Shown: positions 18,494 to 29,058, counted from the stretch's first letter. The stretch: 64,000 nt of DNA from Colwellia sp. (GCA_013215385.1 JABSOY010000007.1:372001-436000), one strand, 5' to 3'. The notes: a model not told the origin generated them from the letters alone. Numbers and translations are program-made.

Positions 18494-19705
18494 TTATACA
18501 CCTAATTCTTTACACCATTTACAAGCAGCAACAAACTCTTCTTGAATGAAGGTAGCATCAAGTGAGTAAGTATCTATTAACTGATGAATGTTATCGCCAT
18601 TACCCGTAATATATCTCGTCGTTAAGACCAACAGCTCTCCTAATAAACCGGAATGATCAACTAATGCATTTTCAATGGGGCTAGCAAGGGGCATGGTTTT
18701 AATAATTTCATTAATTGGCATACTTAGAATCACTTCAATAGCACTTAATAAACCGGTAATAAAAGCAAAATCACTGATCTCTTTAAAGACACTTTCTTTT
18801 GCTAATACGGTCATTAGTTTTGCCGTAATAAGTGCTTGTTTAGAAACTTCGTCCGTTTTGTCTGTCGTCATTTTAGACAAAGCTAAAATGGTTACAAACT
18901 GTTTAAGCTTATTTTCACCTAAATATGCAGCAGCCTGTTTCAATGAAGTAATTTCAACACGTGTCGAGCTCGCTACATTATTGACCATTTTTAATAAGCC
19001 AACAGTAAGGTTTACATCATGGCTAATAATAGTGGAAATTCTGTCATAATCTAATGGCGAATTAAACGTTTCGCTGATTAAATTAAGCATTTGTGTTTTT
19101 ATAGGAGCAAGAGTTTGTCCTTCGATAACTTCAGGTTCGTGATAAAAGTAACCTTGGTAATAATTAAACCCTACTTCAGCTAGCGCTTGAACTTGAAAGT
19201 TGGTTTCTACTTTTTCTGCAGCAAGTTTCACGTCAAAGTCTTTTAAACGATCAAGGACTTTATGTAAACGCTTAGGGTTAATCACTTCAATATCTACTTT
19301 AATGATGGATAAATATGGGAAAAGTACATCCCACTTTTCATCCAGATCATATTCAGTCAATGCTATTTTGTAACCTTTTTCGTGGTAAAATTTGATTATT
19401 TTAAATAAACGTTCACTCGGCGTTTTATGACCAACCAGTTCAATAACGATAGTGCTTTTATCGAACATCATCGGGTATTTATTAACTAAACATTTTTCAG
19501 TAAAGTTAATAAAAGCCGGCTTACCCATACTAATAGCACGAATATCGCCTTGTAAATGGCTTTGGATGATCAATTTTGAACTAGCAACATCTTGATCAAT
19601 TTCAGGAAATTTATTTTCAGGGCTATCTCTAAATAAGAGTTCGTAACCAATAGTAGTACGGTTTCTATCAAGGATTGCTTGTCTTGCGATATAGGTATTA
19701 TACAT
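18494..19705 (-). CDS. HDOD domain signalling protein with degenerate EAL domain (YuxH-like)
   Basis: 403 residues. The N-terminal half starts YIARQAILDRNRTTIGYELLFRDSPEN; YELLFR stands where active phosphodiesterases have E-A-L-R, so c-di-GMP hydrolysis is unlikely. The C-terminal half (about 195-395) is an HDOD domain (LNLISETFNSPLDYDRISTI, VGLLKMVNNVAS). Proteins with this pairing (COG3434) serve as signalling scaffolds, some controlling flagella or biofilm genes. Single gene, cytosolic. Confidence 0.85.
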   Translation of the reverse strand: MYNTYIARQAILDRNRTTIGYELLFRDSPENKFPEIDQDVASSKLIIQSHLQGDIRAISMGKPAFINFTEKCLVNKYPMMFDKSTIVIELVGHKTPSERLFKIIKFYHEKGYKIALTEYDLDEKWDVLFPYLSIIKVDIEVINPKRLHKVLDRLKDFDVKLAAEKVETNFQVQALAEVGFNYYQGYFYHEPEVIEGQTLAPIKTQMLNLISETFNSPLDYDRISTIISHDVNLTVGLLKMVNNVASSTRVEITSLKQAAAYLGENKLKQFVTILALSKMTTDKTDEVSKQALITAKLMTVLAKESVFKEISDFAFITGLLSAIEVILSMPINEIIKTMPLASPIENALVDHSGLLGELLVLTTRYITGNGDNIHQLIDTYSLDATFIQEEFVAACKWCKELGV

Positions 19706-20089
19706 AGATGAAAGCTAAAAATTTTTATTAGTTATTATAAGCTAAACATACCCTATTTCTCTGCGTTTGGGAAAACATATAAAGCTCATTGACGTTAATT
19801 AATTATAAATTTATTGTTAGTAATAAATTCAATTTAATAAACTCAATTTTTCTGCTTCTTTTCATAGGGGCCAAAATAGCTCGTTAACAAGGTTCCCGCT
19901 TCCTCCACAATATTTCTAAATATAGAACCGGTGAGTTCATGGAGGAATAAGCATTCATCGGCCTTCATAAAAAAGTAGTCTACTACAACATTGACCCTAG
20001 TACTTTTAAGTCCTTAGTAAAATTATTCAACAAAACTAAAAATTTCAAGCCCTGTTTATCAGTAATATTAAAGGCTAATAAAGTATCTG
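19706..20089. other. Gap with a 57-codon open stretch, possible gene remnant
   Basis: On the minus strand, 20013 down to 19843 is open for 57 codons (LKSTRVNVVVDYFFMKADEC... ending TSYFGPYEKKQKN and TGA) and reads like real protein, but there is no start codon or ribosome site, and stops lie immediately upstream. I do not recognise the family. The remainder is AT-rich without visible signals. Confidence 0.3.
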
Positions 20090-21280
20090 TTAATGGCTAT
20101 TAGCCTTTTTAATTATGCTCATTTTAGCAATATATCTATTATCTATTACTTTGTTCTTATTATAGTTAATCGCCTTTTTTAACGCTTTTTCGGCCCGTTT
20201 ATGATCCTTCATCGTGTAGTAAACTTTAGCCATACCAAAATGAAATTCATGAACATTATGAGCAAGCATAATTGCACGACGATAATGGCTTAATGCTTGA
20301 GTATTGTTGCCACGATAGAAAGCTTCGTCAGCTAATAATGCATGATAATAAGGGTTTTGATAACGCTTTTTATGTAAGATTTTTTTAATACGTTTAACTT
20401 GCTCTAACTTACCCTGCTCATTTAAAATAATACTCATATTGGACATGGTATTGTAATTTTTATTATCGAGTGCAATAGCATGGCGATAATTATTCATCGC
20501 AAAGTTATCATGCTTAACTTTTCTGTAAAGTACTCCGAGGTTACCCCATGCAGGGCTAAAACTAGGATCAATTTTTGTTGCCGCTTTAAAGTAGGCATAG
20601 GCTTTATCCAATTCGTTATCAAATAAAGCTTGTCCGCCTTTATTACTATAATACATAGCTATGACAGTATTTTTACTAATAACTTTGCTAGGAAATGATT
20701 TTTTTGAAATAACCGGATCAAAATCAATGGTCAAAATATTTCCACCAATAAGCAACAACTGATTAGGCTTTATTATTTTGGTTATTCGCAAATTAACATG
20801 GCCACTAAGCATATTATTGTCCCCATCACGAACCCAATATTCAGGAATACTAACCTCTTGAAATTCTATGTTTAAGTTAGCTTCTTTCGCGAGTGAATAT
20901 GCCATTATAGTTAAAGATAAACAGTTGGCTTGTTGATTATGATAGGCTTCTCTTGCAGATACATTCGCACCTGAATCATAAGCTAATGCAATATTTTCTT
21001 TATCAAAAATATGCTTCAGTAATTTCATTGAGCGCATACGCGGATCATATATTGGTTTTAATTTATTTTTTACCATTAAGCGCATTTTTTCGTCTAATAG
21101 AAAAATATCTTCTGCTGTTTCAATTATGTGACTTTTATAAGTCGGAAATTGTTTATCTAAATATAAATCATCGATGTTAACTAATAATGCATCATCTATC
21201 TCAAGGCCATTTTGGCAGCCATTCAGCAATAATAAGAATACCGCAGTAATATTTTTTAGTTTTCTTAAGTAAATAACCAT
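20090..21280 (-). CDS. TPR lipoprotein with transglutaminase-like domain
   Basis: 396 residues. The signal peptide ends in lipobox LLNGC. Residues about 90-180 look like a transglutaminase-like fold: the nucleophile region QANCLSLTIMAYSLAKEA and a GHVNLRI histidine. The C-terminal half is several tetratricopeptide repeats (ALFDNELDKAYAYFKAATKI, PAWGNLGVLYRKVKHDNFAM, HALLADEAFYRGNNTQALSH). Such proteins sit at the outer membrane or in the periplasm. Function unknown; single gene. Confidence 0.7.
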   Translation of the reverse strand: MVIYLRKLKNITAVFLLLLNGCQNGLEIDDALLVNIDDLYLDKQFPTYKSHIIETAEDIFLLDEKMRLMVKNKLKPIYDPRMRSMKLLKHIFDKENIALAYDSGANVSAREAYHNQQANCLSLTIMAYSLAKEANLNIEFQEVSIPEYWVRDGDNNMLSGHVNLRITKIIKPNQLLLIGGNILTIDFDPVISKKSFPSKVISKNTVIAMYYSNKGGQALFDNELDKAYAYFKAATKIDPSFSPAWGNLGVLYRKVKHDNFAMNNYRHAIALDNKNYNTMSNMSIILNEQGKLEQVKRIKKILHKKRYQNPYYHALLADEAFYRGNNTQALSHYRRAIMLAHNVHEFHFGMAKVYYTMKDHKRAEKALKKAINYNKNKVIDNRYIAKMSIIKKANSH

Positions 21281-21448
21281 ATCGCCTCCATACAGTACAT
21301 TTAAAACACATTTGCTGGCTAGTAATTAGACTTCTACTTATCTACTATTAAATATATACTAAGACTGTCGTATAAGAGTATGTTGTAGCAAGCCATTAAT
21401 AGTTGCTTACAATTTGTGCAGGTATGATAAAGCTGTATAGCTTTAAAT

Positions 21449-22690
21449 TTAAGGATGTATTGTAAAGTTAGCGTTTGATATTGCTTGTTGCAGAGGTATA
21501 TCTGGGTAATAGTTTTCACGCAAGCTATGAATAAACTTGAGTGTTTTAAACGCATCGAACCAAACGATCAATTGCTTATTGAATTGTATTTGATCACTAT
21601 TGATTTGATTGGTAACAAATTTTTCAAACTTAATCGATTTTAAGGCAAAGCACGCTGGTTTTGGGAGCTGCTCTAGCCAAGCATCTAATGCTTCCTTTTT
21701 TTGCCATAATTGAGAAAATGCTGCTAACGTGACTTTTAATTGCTGAAAAATCTCAGGATGATAATAACAGTAATCTTGTTTGTTTGCTTGCAGCTCAATA
21801 ATTTTTTGAACTGCGGGGCCAGTGCCAAAAGGCACACGTAGTGAAACTCGCGCGTCAAGCTTTACTGTGACTTCTTCGATGAACTCAACATCACCTAATT
21901 TTGCCAGTTTATTTAAAAGATAAAAATCTTCTCCCGCACTTCTCTTGGGGAAGCCTCGTGCTTGTACATAAGATTCAGCTTTGAAGGCTAAAATACTACC
22001 GATGGTAAAGAAAGCATAAGGTGAATTGGCATGCTGTAAACCCGCCACGTAATAACGTAACGCCGTTTCATACAGTTGGTTAGCTTGATGTACTATTTTA
22101 TCATCACTGCGGTGATGAAAATTAAAACAGCAAACGACCGTGCTTTTATCTCGGGCGTGAAGTGCGCTAAAATAATGGTCTGGTAGATGTGCATCGGCAT
22201 CACTTGAACAAATCCACGGTTGTTTAACTTTATTTATTGATATTAAGTAAGTACTTAAATCGCTACCAATTTTACGTGCCAGCCCTACTCCTTGATCTTT
22301 TTCTATGCCTTGGGTAAAGCGGTCAACAACCAATAACCATGCTGTGCATGACGCTACTTTGACTAGCGTTAGGTTTTCATATTGCCAACAAACTTCGCCG
22401 CATGAAAGTGCAAACTGGTGGAGCTTTTGCTGAGCGCTATCTTTTATATGGACTTGCTTATCAATAGAGTCTTTTATCGGCTCGTTAATAACGACCACCA
22501 TTAGCACCGGTGATTGCGCTAATATTGAAGCCAAAAAGCGCTCGATAAAGGCGCTAGTTTCTTGATAGGCAGGCACAACGAGTACATTTTCGACGATAAA
22601 ATTTTCAGGTAAACAAGATTGATGCGTAATTAACGTATCAAGCTCACTTTCGGCATAACGTGAAAAATACTGAGTAAAATTTTTAGACAT
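21449..22690 (-). CDS. Glycosyltransferase-like protein (GT-A fold)
   Basis: 413 residues, no signal peptide. NVLVVPAYQETSAFIERFLA resembles the nucleotide-sugar binding start of GT2 enzymes, and WICSSDADAHLPDHYFSALH holds a DxD metal motif. The middle segment (YAFFTIGSILAFKAESYVQA then RGFPKRSAGEDFYLLNKLAK) matches the acceptor-side GED motif of GT2 proteins. Substrate unknown. It lies 30 bases downstream of miaE on the same strand and may share its transcript. Confidence 0.7.
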   Translation of the reverse strand: MSKNFTQYFSRYAESELDTLITHQSCLPENFIVENVLVVPAYQETSAFIERFLASILAQSPVLMVVVINEPIKDSIDKQVHIKDSAQQKLHQFALSCGEVCWQYENLTLVKVASCTAWLLVVDRFTQGIEKDQGVGLARKIGSDLSTYLISINKVKQPWICSSDADAHLPDHYFSALHARDKSTVVCCFNFHHRSDDKIVHQANQLYETALRYYVAGLQHANSPYAFFTIGSILAFKAESYVQARGFPKRSAGEDFYLLNKLAKLGDVEFIEEVTVKLDARVSLRVPFGTGPAVQKIIELQANKQDYCYYHPEIFQQLKVTLAAFSQLWQKKEALDAWLEQLPKPACFALKSIKFEKFVTNQINSDQIQFNKQLIVWFDAFKTLKFIHSLRENYYPDIPLQQAISNANFTIHP

Positions 22691-22720
22691 AAATGTTTAG
22701 CAAAAATCCAAAATTAATAA

Positions 22721-23293
22721 CTAGTGTAATGCAGCTCTAAAAGGAAGCTTTGCACAAATTTCCGCTTCTAAGATTAAAACCTCTTCTAAACGAAGATCTA
22801 CTTCAGCTTTATCAAAATATTCATAAGCGAGTTCAATAAATAAGTTTTTATGCTTTTCTTCCGACTTTGCGATAGCGTCGTATAGTACTTTATCTTTACC
22901 TTCTGGCAATGCTTCGGCAATAAGAGAAAAACGTTCATAACCGCGTGCTTCAATAACACCTGCAACAATGAGTCGGTCCATAAAAAACACTTCAGTACCA
23001 TTGCGGAAAGCTTTACGAATTTGCGTTATATAAGGGTCTTTAGTATCGGCGCCAAGTTGAATACCTCGAGCATTAATTAGCTTTAAGACTTGCTTAAAAT
23101 GAATGAGCTCTTCAATGGCTAAATCTGCCATGGCTTTGACCATATTTTTTCTATCGGGGTAATGAGAAATCATCGACATTGCCATACCTGACGCTTTTTT
23201 TTCAGCGGTAGCATGATCAAGCAAAAAAGCATTAAAATCGGCCAGGGCAACTTGCGCCCACTCTTTTGGAGTATGGTATTTTAGTTCAAACAT
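22721..23293 (-). CDS. miaE: tRNA-(ms2io6A)37 hydroxylase
   Basis: 190 residues. A ferritin-like di-iron protein with the expected ligands in paired helices: DLAIEELIHFKQVLKLI (E and E..H), ARGYERFSLIAEALPEG, and AIAKSEEKHKNLFIELA. MiaE hydroxylates the isopentenyl group of ms2i6A at position 37 of tRNAs reading U-starting codons, using oxygen. Length and motifs agree with the family. Confidence 0.93.
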   Translation of the reverse strand: MFELKYHTPKEWAQVALADFNAFLLDHATAEKKASGMAMSMISHYPDRKNMVKAMADLAIEELIHFKQVLKLINARGIQLGADTKDPYITQIRKAFRNGTEVFFMDRLIVAGVIEARGYERFSLIAEALPEGKDKVLYDAIAKSEEKHKNLFIELAYEYFDKAEVDLRLEEVLILEAEICAKLPFRAALH

Positions 23294-23377
23294 AAAATAA
23301 TAGGGTTTATTGAAGAGTAAATTTGCCCGCTATTTTATAGTAAAATAACGGGCGAACAAGCTTAAATTGCATACTTT

Positions 23378-26300
23378 TTAACGATAGTTTTTTCGCTTAA
23401 CTCTCAAACGTAAACTTGCTAAAACTAAAAATAACAACCAATACATACCACCACTGCTAGATTGCTCAGGATCTGTTTCCTTGGCAACCTCTGAATTGGG
23501 CACTACCGCAATACCACCTGGGTCGTCGATAATACCGTTTGCAATGCCATCGGCGTCATTCGCACCACCATCTTCGATCAATAGACGAACACATTGATGC
23601 CCTTTAGTTAAACCGGCTTGGTACAACGCACTATGTGGTGGTGGACAAACATCGTTGTCAGCGGCACTAGAGGCTAAGTTGTTATTGCTGTTTTCAACAA
23701 AATTTTGCCAACCATTTTCTACATTATATTTACGATATAAGGCATGTTCAGGAATACCGTTATTTAGCGGAATAACCACGTAAGCCGATTGACCAAAGGG
23801 TAAAATACTATGAATTTCAAAATCAAAATAATCGCTACGGTGATCATAATCGTCAGTGGGTACTAAGCCTGTAGCATCCATTTCTGCCTGACTCATTTGT
23901 ACGCCATCAGAGAATTGCTGCAAAGCATATTTACCTAAACGTAGCTTCAAACCAGGCTCTGTTTCCATTAACTTGGTTTTACCTGCATTGACATGTAACG
24001 GTTGTAAATAGGGTATATCGTTATTATCAAGAAATGCTGGTATGCCATCGCCATCACTATCATCATAACCTTCAATATTATCAGCGATGCCATCACCATC
24101 AGTATCACTGCCATCTAAACGCGCTAAGCTGTCGTTTATTGGAATATTAAGTCGGTGTGTTTGCGATAACTCGCCGGTACCGTTGTCAGTTACACTCACT
24201 TCTATCGTGATTAAATTTTGAATGTCATCAGGTAAACTCATCGAATCAGGCGTTAAGTAAACGGTTAGTTGATTCGCACTTATTTCGGCATTGAGATAAT
24301 CGGGCAATACCCAATTAATAATATGTAAATCATCGGGGTTAGCATCGTTAACCTTCAGCGTTATTTTTACTTCGCCTTGATCTTTACTAATAGAAGATAC
24401 TGCAATTGCTTGCTGAATAACGATCAGCTCTGTTGTTGGCACTAGATTAGTTTCAGTAATAACAATGGTATGCGAGTTATGCACACCCGCATTTATTTCA
24501 TCGCCAAAACTAAAAATTAGCTGTTCATCATCTTCCGCTTGGAAATCTTTATTGATTAAAATTTCAATAAAGCCAGAGGTTCCTTCATAAATGACAATTT
24601 TATTATCCGCTAATTGATAATCAAGCGAGTCAGCATTACCTGAAATAGCAAAAGGTAGCTCAATGGGATACTGAGGAGCGTCACCAGAAAGTACCACTTC
24701 AACACGAGCGGTAAGCCCCTCTCCTACTGTTTGAGCAGCGTTGAAATTCACTAGCGGGTTGACATTAAGTATTTGCGCTATGGTTGCAACATTACCAGCT
24801 TCATCAACTGCTCGCCAAATAATATTGTATTGGCCGGAAGTAATATGTTTTTGGCCTTTTTCAAAACCAACAGGTGTTAATGCGCAACAATTTGCTCCAT
24901 CACGCCCATCTTCAACATAAACTTCGGTTAAATCAACCAACTGTTCTAAGGTCAATGCTGTAAAGGTATGATCCGCGTCAAGATGAACTGACAGAGGTAC
25001 AGTGATCACTGGCGCATAATCATCAATTAATGGATTAGTATTATTGAGTTCCTCATCAACATTTATAGTGCCATCAGAATCAGTATCGAGTAAAGCATCA
25101 GCGGCATTAAGTGGGTCAAAACCATATTTAACTTCAAAAATATCGCTCATACCGTCATTATCATCATCTGGATCAGCATTATTCCCTAATCCATCAGCAT
25201 CAGAATCAAGTGACTCTGTTTCATCTAATGGCAGTTGGTCAATATAATCGAGCACGCCATCATTATCGTCATCAATATCGTTAACGTTGCCAATACCATC
25301 ACCATCGGTATCAACACTTTCTATCGGATCCAGAGGAAATGCATCATCAATATCAAGAACACCATCATTATCATCATCACTATCGGCATTGTTACCAATA
25401 CCGTCATTGTCACTATCAAGTGATTCATTAGCGTCAAACGGAAATAAATCAACATTATCTAATACACCATCGCCATCGTCATCGGTATCAAGTACATCAC
25501 CGATTCCATCACCATCAGTATCAAGGAATTCACTTGGATCTAAAGGAAAAGCATCATCTTCATCAAGAATATTATCGTTATCATCATCGCCATCGGCATT
25601 ATCACCAATACCATCACCATCAGAGTCTTTCCACTCACTAGGGTCTAAAGGGTATAAGTCGTTACTGTCGATATAACCATCACCATCATCGTCGGTGTCA
25701 GCATTATTTCCGATTAAATCACCATTAACAAAATTAGCGTCAGTATTTAAATGTTCATTTGCATCTAACGGGAAGTCATCAAGTTCATCGACAAAACCAT
25801 CATTGTCATCGTCGCTGTCACTATTATTGCCAACTAAGTCGCCATCAGTATCAATTGTTTCAGAAGCATCCAGTGGAAATGCATCCATAGAGTCAATAAT
25901 GCCATCGTTGTCGTCATCGGTATCTGTACTGTTACCTATTCCATCACCATCTGTATCTAAATACTCATTTACATCTAATGGGAAAGCATCTGAACCATCA
26001 ACGAAGCCATCATTGTCATCATCAGGATCGGAGTTATTACCGATACCATCACCATCTGTATCTTCCCACTCACTTGCATCAAGCGGGAAAAGATCGCTGC
26101 TATCTGGGATATTGTCCCCGACATTTGTGCCATCATGGGTATCATCATCAGTATCATAAATGTTAGCAATACCATCATTATCAGTGTCGGTTGTTGCTGC
26201 TGGATCTGTCGGTTCTGGATCTAAAGCGTTTGGTACGCCATCACCATCAATATCAGTATCTGAATTATCACCAACACCGTCACCATCGGTATCAAGATAT

Positions 26301-27541
26301 TCTGTTGCATCTAAAGGAAAAACGTCATCTAATCCATCAATGATGTTGTTGCCATTAATATCATCTAAAACACCATCGCCATCAACGTCTGCATCTGAAT
26401 TATTACCAACGCCATCATTATCAGTATCTAACCATTCACTTGCATCAAGAGGAAAAGGGTCGTTAATGTCTAAGACACCGTCACCCACGTTAGTAACATT
26501 ATGTGTATCGTCATCGGTATCAGCAAAGTTACCAATACCATCACCATCGGTATCAATATATTCGGTTGCATCTAGAGGAAAAACATCGTTTACATCTAAA
26601 TGACCATCACCGTCAGCATCGGTATCGCCATTATCGCCAATTCCGTCGTTATCATTATCTAACCATTCTGAAGCATCCAAGGGAAAATCATCACTTACAT
26701 CAGGAATACCATCACCGACACCTGTTCCATCATGAGTATCATCATCGGTATCAGCATTATTTCCTATACCATCACCATCAGTATCAAACCATTCAGAAGC
26801 ATCGTTTGGCCAAACATCAATACCATTTGCATAACCATCGCCATCACTGTCGTTATCTGCATTATTACCAATACCATCACCATCGGTGTCTAATGATTCC
26901 GAACTATCCAGCGGAAAAGCATCATCGCCATCTAAAATAGTATCGCCATCATCGTCAGTATCGGCATTATTTCCAATGCCATCTAAATCAGTATCAAGTT
27001 GCTCAGAAGCATCTAAAGGAAAAGCATCATAAGCATCGATAACGCCGTCACCATCATCATCGGTATCCGTGTTATTACCTATGGTGTCACTGTCTGTATC
27101 ATCCCACTCCAAAGGGTTAAGTGGGTAAACATCAATAACATCAATAACGCCATCGCCATCATCATCAAGGTCAATAGTATTGCCTAAACAATCACCGTCG
27201 GTGTCTAACCATTCAAAAGAGTTTTCAATAAAAGGATCATAAGTATTTAGTACCGGATCACCATCACGGTTAAAATCAAATCCGTCAGGTACACCATCGC
27301 CATCATCATCAGGGTCAGCATTATTACCTATGCCATCTAAATCGGTGTCATACCATTCCAAGGGATCGGTAGGAAACAAGTCATAAGCACCACCAATAAC
27401 AACGGTATCATCGTAACCATCACCATCAGCATCAAGAAGAGGTGTTGGAGGACCACATTGTGGTATTACTGCATAAGCAGAGAAGTTGACTGTGATCGCT
27501 GATATGAGTAAAAAAGCGATTGAACGAATTTTTAATGGCAT
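23378..27541 (-). CDS. Large thrombospondin type 3 repeat protein with GlyGly-CTERM sorting signal
   Basis: 1387 residues from the ATG at 27539-27541 (MPLKIRSIAFLL...; preceded by GGTGGG), which gives a proper signal peptide ending at SAYA; a TTG 15 codons upstream does not. About 20 calcium-binding thrombospondin type 3 repeats of 38-45 residues follow (pattern DTDGDGIGNNADTDDDGDGV then a spacer ending AFPLDASE). After about residue 860 come a HYR-like and a Calx-beta-like domain (VEVVLSGDAPQYPIELPFA), a further small domain, and the C-terminal tripartite GlyGly-CTERM signal: SSGGM, a hydrophobic helix WLLFLVLASL and the basic end RVKRKNYR. Such signals are processed by rhombosortase and lead to type II secretion and surface attachment. 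Extremely acidic. Role probably adhesion or calcium-stabilised surface structure. Confidence 0.85.
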   Translation of the reverse strand: MPLKIRSIAFLLISAITVNFSAYAVIPQCGPPTPLLDADGDGYDDTVVIGGAYDLFPTDPLEWYDTDLDGIGNNADPDDDGDGVPDGFDFNRDGDPVLNTYDPFIENSFEWLDTDGDCLGNTIDLDDDGDGVIDVIDVYPLNPLEWDDTDSDTIGNNTDTDDDGDGVIDAYDAFPLDASEQLDTDLDGIGNNADTDDDGDTILDGDDAFPLDSSESLDTDGDGIGNNADNDSDGDGYANGIDVWPNDASEWFDTDGDGIGNNADTDDDTHDGTGVGDGIPDVSDDFPLDASEWLDNDNDGIGDNGDTDADGDGHLDVNDVFPLDATEYIDTDGDGIGNFADTDDDTHNVTNVGDGVLDINDPFPLDASEWLDTDNDGVGNNSDADVDGDGVLDDINGNNIIDGLDDVFPLDATEYLDTDGDGVGDNSDTDIDGDGVPNALDPEPTDPAATTDTDNDGIANIYDTDDDTHDGTNVGDNIPDSSDLFPLDASEWEDTDGDGIGNNSDPDDDNDGFVDGSDAFPLDVNEYLDTDGDGIGNSTDTDDDNDGIIDSMDAFPLDASETIDTDGDLVGNNSDSDDDNDGFVDELDDFPLDANEHLNTDANFVNGDLIGNNADTDDDGDGYIDSNDLYPLDPSEWKDSDGDGIGDNADGDDDNDNILDEDDAFPLDPSEFLDTDGDGIGDVLDTDDDGDGVLDNVDLFPFDANESLDSDNDGIGNNADSDDDNDGVLDIDDAFPLDPIESVDTDGDGIGNVNDIDDDNDGVLDYIDQLPLDETESLDSDADGLGNNADPDDDNDGMSDIFEVKYGFDPLNAADALLDTDSDGTINVDEELNNTNPLIDDYAPVITVPLSVHLDADHTFTALTLEQLVDLTEVYVEDGRDGANCCALTPVGFEKGQKHITSGQYNIIWRAVDEAGNVATIAQILNVNPLVNFNAAQTVGEGLTARVEVVLSGDAPQYPIELPFAISGNADSLDYQLADNKIVIYEGTSGFIEILINKDFQAEDDEQLIFSFGDEINAGVHNSHTIVITETNLVPTTELIVIQQAIAVSSISKDQGEVKITLKVNDANPDDLHIINWVLPDYLNAEISANQLTVYLTPDSMSLPDDIQNLITIEVSVTDNGTGELSQTHRLNIPINDSLARLDGSDTDGDGIADNIEGYDDSDGDGIPAFLDNNDIPYLQPLHVNAGKTKLMETEPGLKLRLGKYALQQFSDGVQMSQAEMDATGLVPTDDYDHRSDYFDFEIHSILPFGQSAYVVIPLNNGIPEHALYRKYNVENGWQNFVENSNNNLASSAADNDVCPPPHSALYQAGLTKGHQCVRLLIEDGGANDADGIANGIIDDPGGIAVVPNSEVAKETDPEQSSSGGMYWLLFLVLASLRLRVKRKNYR

Positions 27542-27719
27542 ATGTTTTCCCACCAATAACAATATATTTATAACTTGCTTGTACAAATTATGACATTTTA
27601 AAATTAATCCTACTGGCCAGTTTATTAGGCCGATATGATAAATTATCTATTACAACGTTTAACCAAAATAATGAAAATGACTGTAACTGCTGTGTTAAAT
27701 CATTCTCTTAAACCAACGG

Positions 27720-28367
27720 CTAATCAACACCACGACCGAAACGGTAAGTTAAACCAATATATGCTGAAGAAATATCTCCAAATTCTGAAAAATTTGGCTG
27801 GTACTTAACACCAAAATTTATTGAAGTATTTCTATCAAGTTTATAGCGAGCACCGACACCAATAACGGCATTAATATCATTATCTTCCGAAAAGTAGCGA
27901 ACTTCTTCTTCTAAACCAGGAGTTTCTGGCCAAGTAAATTTATTCTCAGTAAGCGCAATAGAAGCACCTGCTTGATATTCAATAGTAAGATTTTTAAAGA
28001 AAGCATTATAGCTTTGTATTTTGTGTCGATAACTAACCAGTGCATCTATGGTGTCCACTTTAAAAAATAGCTCATCGTTGTTCCACTCAACTTTGACTTT
28101 ATCTAAACTATTATAGGCAACAGACCAGTAGAGATTACCGCCTTTACTAAATTTATCAGCCAAAACAAAACTAAAACCTGTAGTTTTTGATTCGTCACCT
28201 TTATGAAAATTACCTGAAACTTCAATAGCACTAACATTACAAGTCAGAAAACTAGCAGAAATTAGCACACTGCTTGCGGCAAATAAATTCCGTAATTTAA
28301 AATGAGTCTGATTTAAGTCCGACACGTTTAAACTCTCTTGTTCATTGTTATTAATATTATTTTCCAC
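27720..28367 (-). CDS. Outer membrane beta-barrel protein (OmpW/OmpA-barrel-like)
   Basis: 215 residues. The hydrophobic export segment (NLFAASSVLISASFLTCNVSA) is preceded by an unusually long polar N-terminus of about 30 residues, so the true start may be downstream. The mature part has alternating strands (FHKGDESKTTGFSFVLADKF, YWSVAYNS, NAVIGVGARYKLDRNTSINF) and ends with YIGLTYRFGRGVD, close to the aromatic end of barrel proteins. Eight strands are plausible. Substrate unknown. Confidence 0.65.
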   Translation of the reverse strand: MENNINNNEQESLNVSDLNQTHFKLRNLFAASSVLISASFLTCNVSAIEVSGNFHKGDESKTTGFSFVLADKFSKGGNLYWSVAYNSLDKVKVEWNNDELFFKVDTIDALVSYRHKIQSYNAFFKNLTIEYQAGASIALTENKFTWPETPGLEEEVRYFSEDNDINAVIGVGARYKLDRNTSINFGVKYQPNFSEFGDISSAYIGLTYRFGRGVD

Positions 28368-28530
28368 TACTTGATACCACCATCAAAAAATTGACTGTTT
28401 ACTTCATTCACGACGAAGAAGTTATCGTTTTCATAAATATGCAATTTTTACACCATAAAAATCAACATGAATAATAGCAAAGTTATGTTACTGTTGATTG
28501 CTCTAAAAGTTACTTAGCAAGCTTTAATCT

Positions 28531-29058
28531 ATGTTTAGAATTATTAATAATATTATTGACCGATGCTTTTTCACGGTAACTTTTATACTTGGCGTGCAAC
28601 TGCCAGAATTAATAATTCAATATCAACATCGATTATCAGGACACTTAACCGAAGCAAAATTACATTTATTTCAGTTTCAAACGATTGCAGATAGGCATTT
28701 CCAAGGGGACTTATCTGCGATGGTCATTAAGTATCAGGAAAATACTGAGCCCTCTATTGTCAGTACCGCCAACATTATCAATCAAGTAATAACTAGGGTT
28801 GATTATTTACAACAACAATTGAGTATCATTACCGAGTCTAGCTATATAGAACAAGTTATAAACACTATAATGTATGCAGACAGAATAATTATCCGACAAA
28901 CTATTATCGAATTTTCAATGGCTATTCCGTTAAGCCTAAATGCGTTAACTACCGGTGCAGTCTTCGCGATAGCCGGGTTATTAATAAAGGAAACCCTTAG
29001 TTACGTCATTCGTTGCATCACTAAAAAACTTTGGCCTGAACTTTCCTCTCCTCACTAA
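28531..29058 (+). CDS. DUF2937 family membrane protein
   Basis: 175 residues. An N-terminal hydrophobic segment (FFTVTFILGVQLPELI), a helical middle part (YQHRLSGHLTEAKLHLFQFQ, AMVIKYQENTEPS), and a C-terminal membrane segment (LTTGAVFAIAGLLIKETLSY). I recognise the LGVQLPE-I-QYQ-RLSGHL pattern as DUF2937, an uncharacterised gammaproteobacterial family. Single gene divergent from the beta-barrel gene. Confidence 0.7.
   Translation: MFRIINNIIDRCFFTVTFILGVQLPELIIQYQHRLSGHLTEAKLHLFQFQTIADRHFQGDLSAMVIKYQENTEPSIVSTANIINQVITRVDYLQQQLSIITESSYIEQVINTIMYADRIIIRQTIIEFSMAIPLSLNALTTGAVFAIAGLLIKETLSYVIRCITKKLWPELSSPH

Noticed and set aside
25044-26940. Several long open frames on the plus strand across 25.0-26.9 kb
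   Set aside because: They are antisense to the thrombospondin repeats; repeated Asp codons (GAT/GAC) give Ser/Ile/His-rich frames free of stops. Low-complexity, no ribosome sites.
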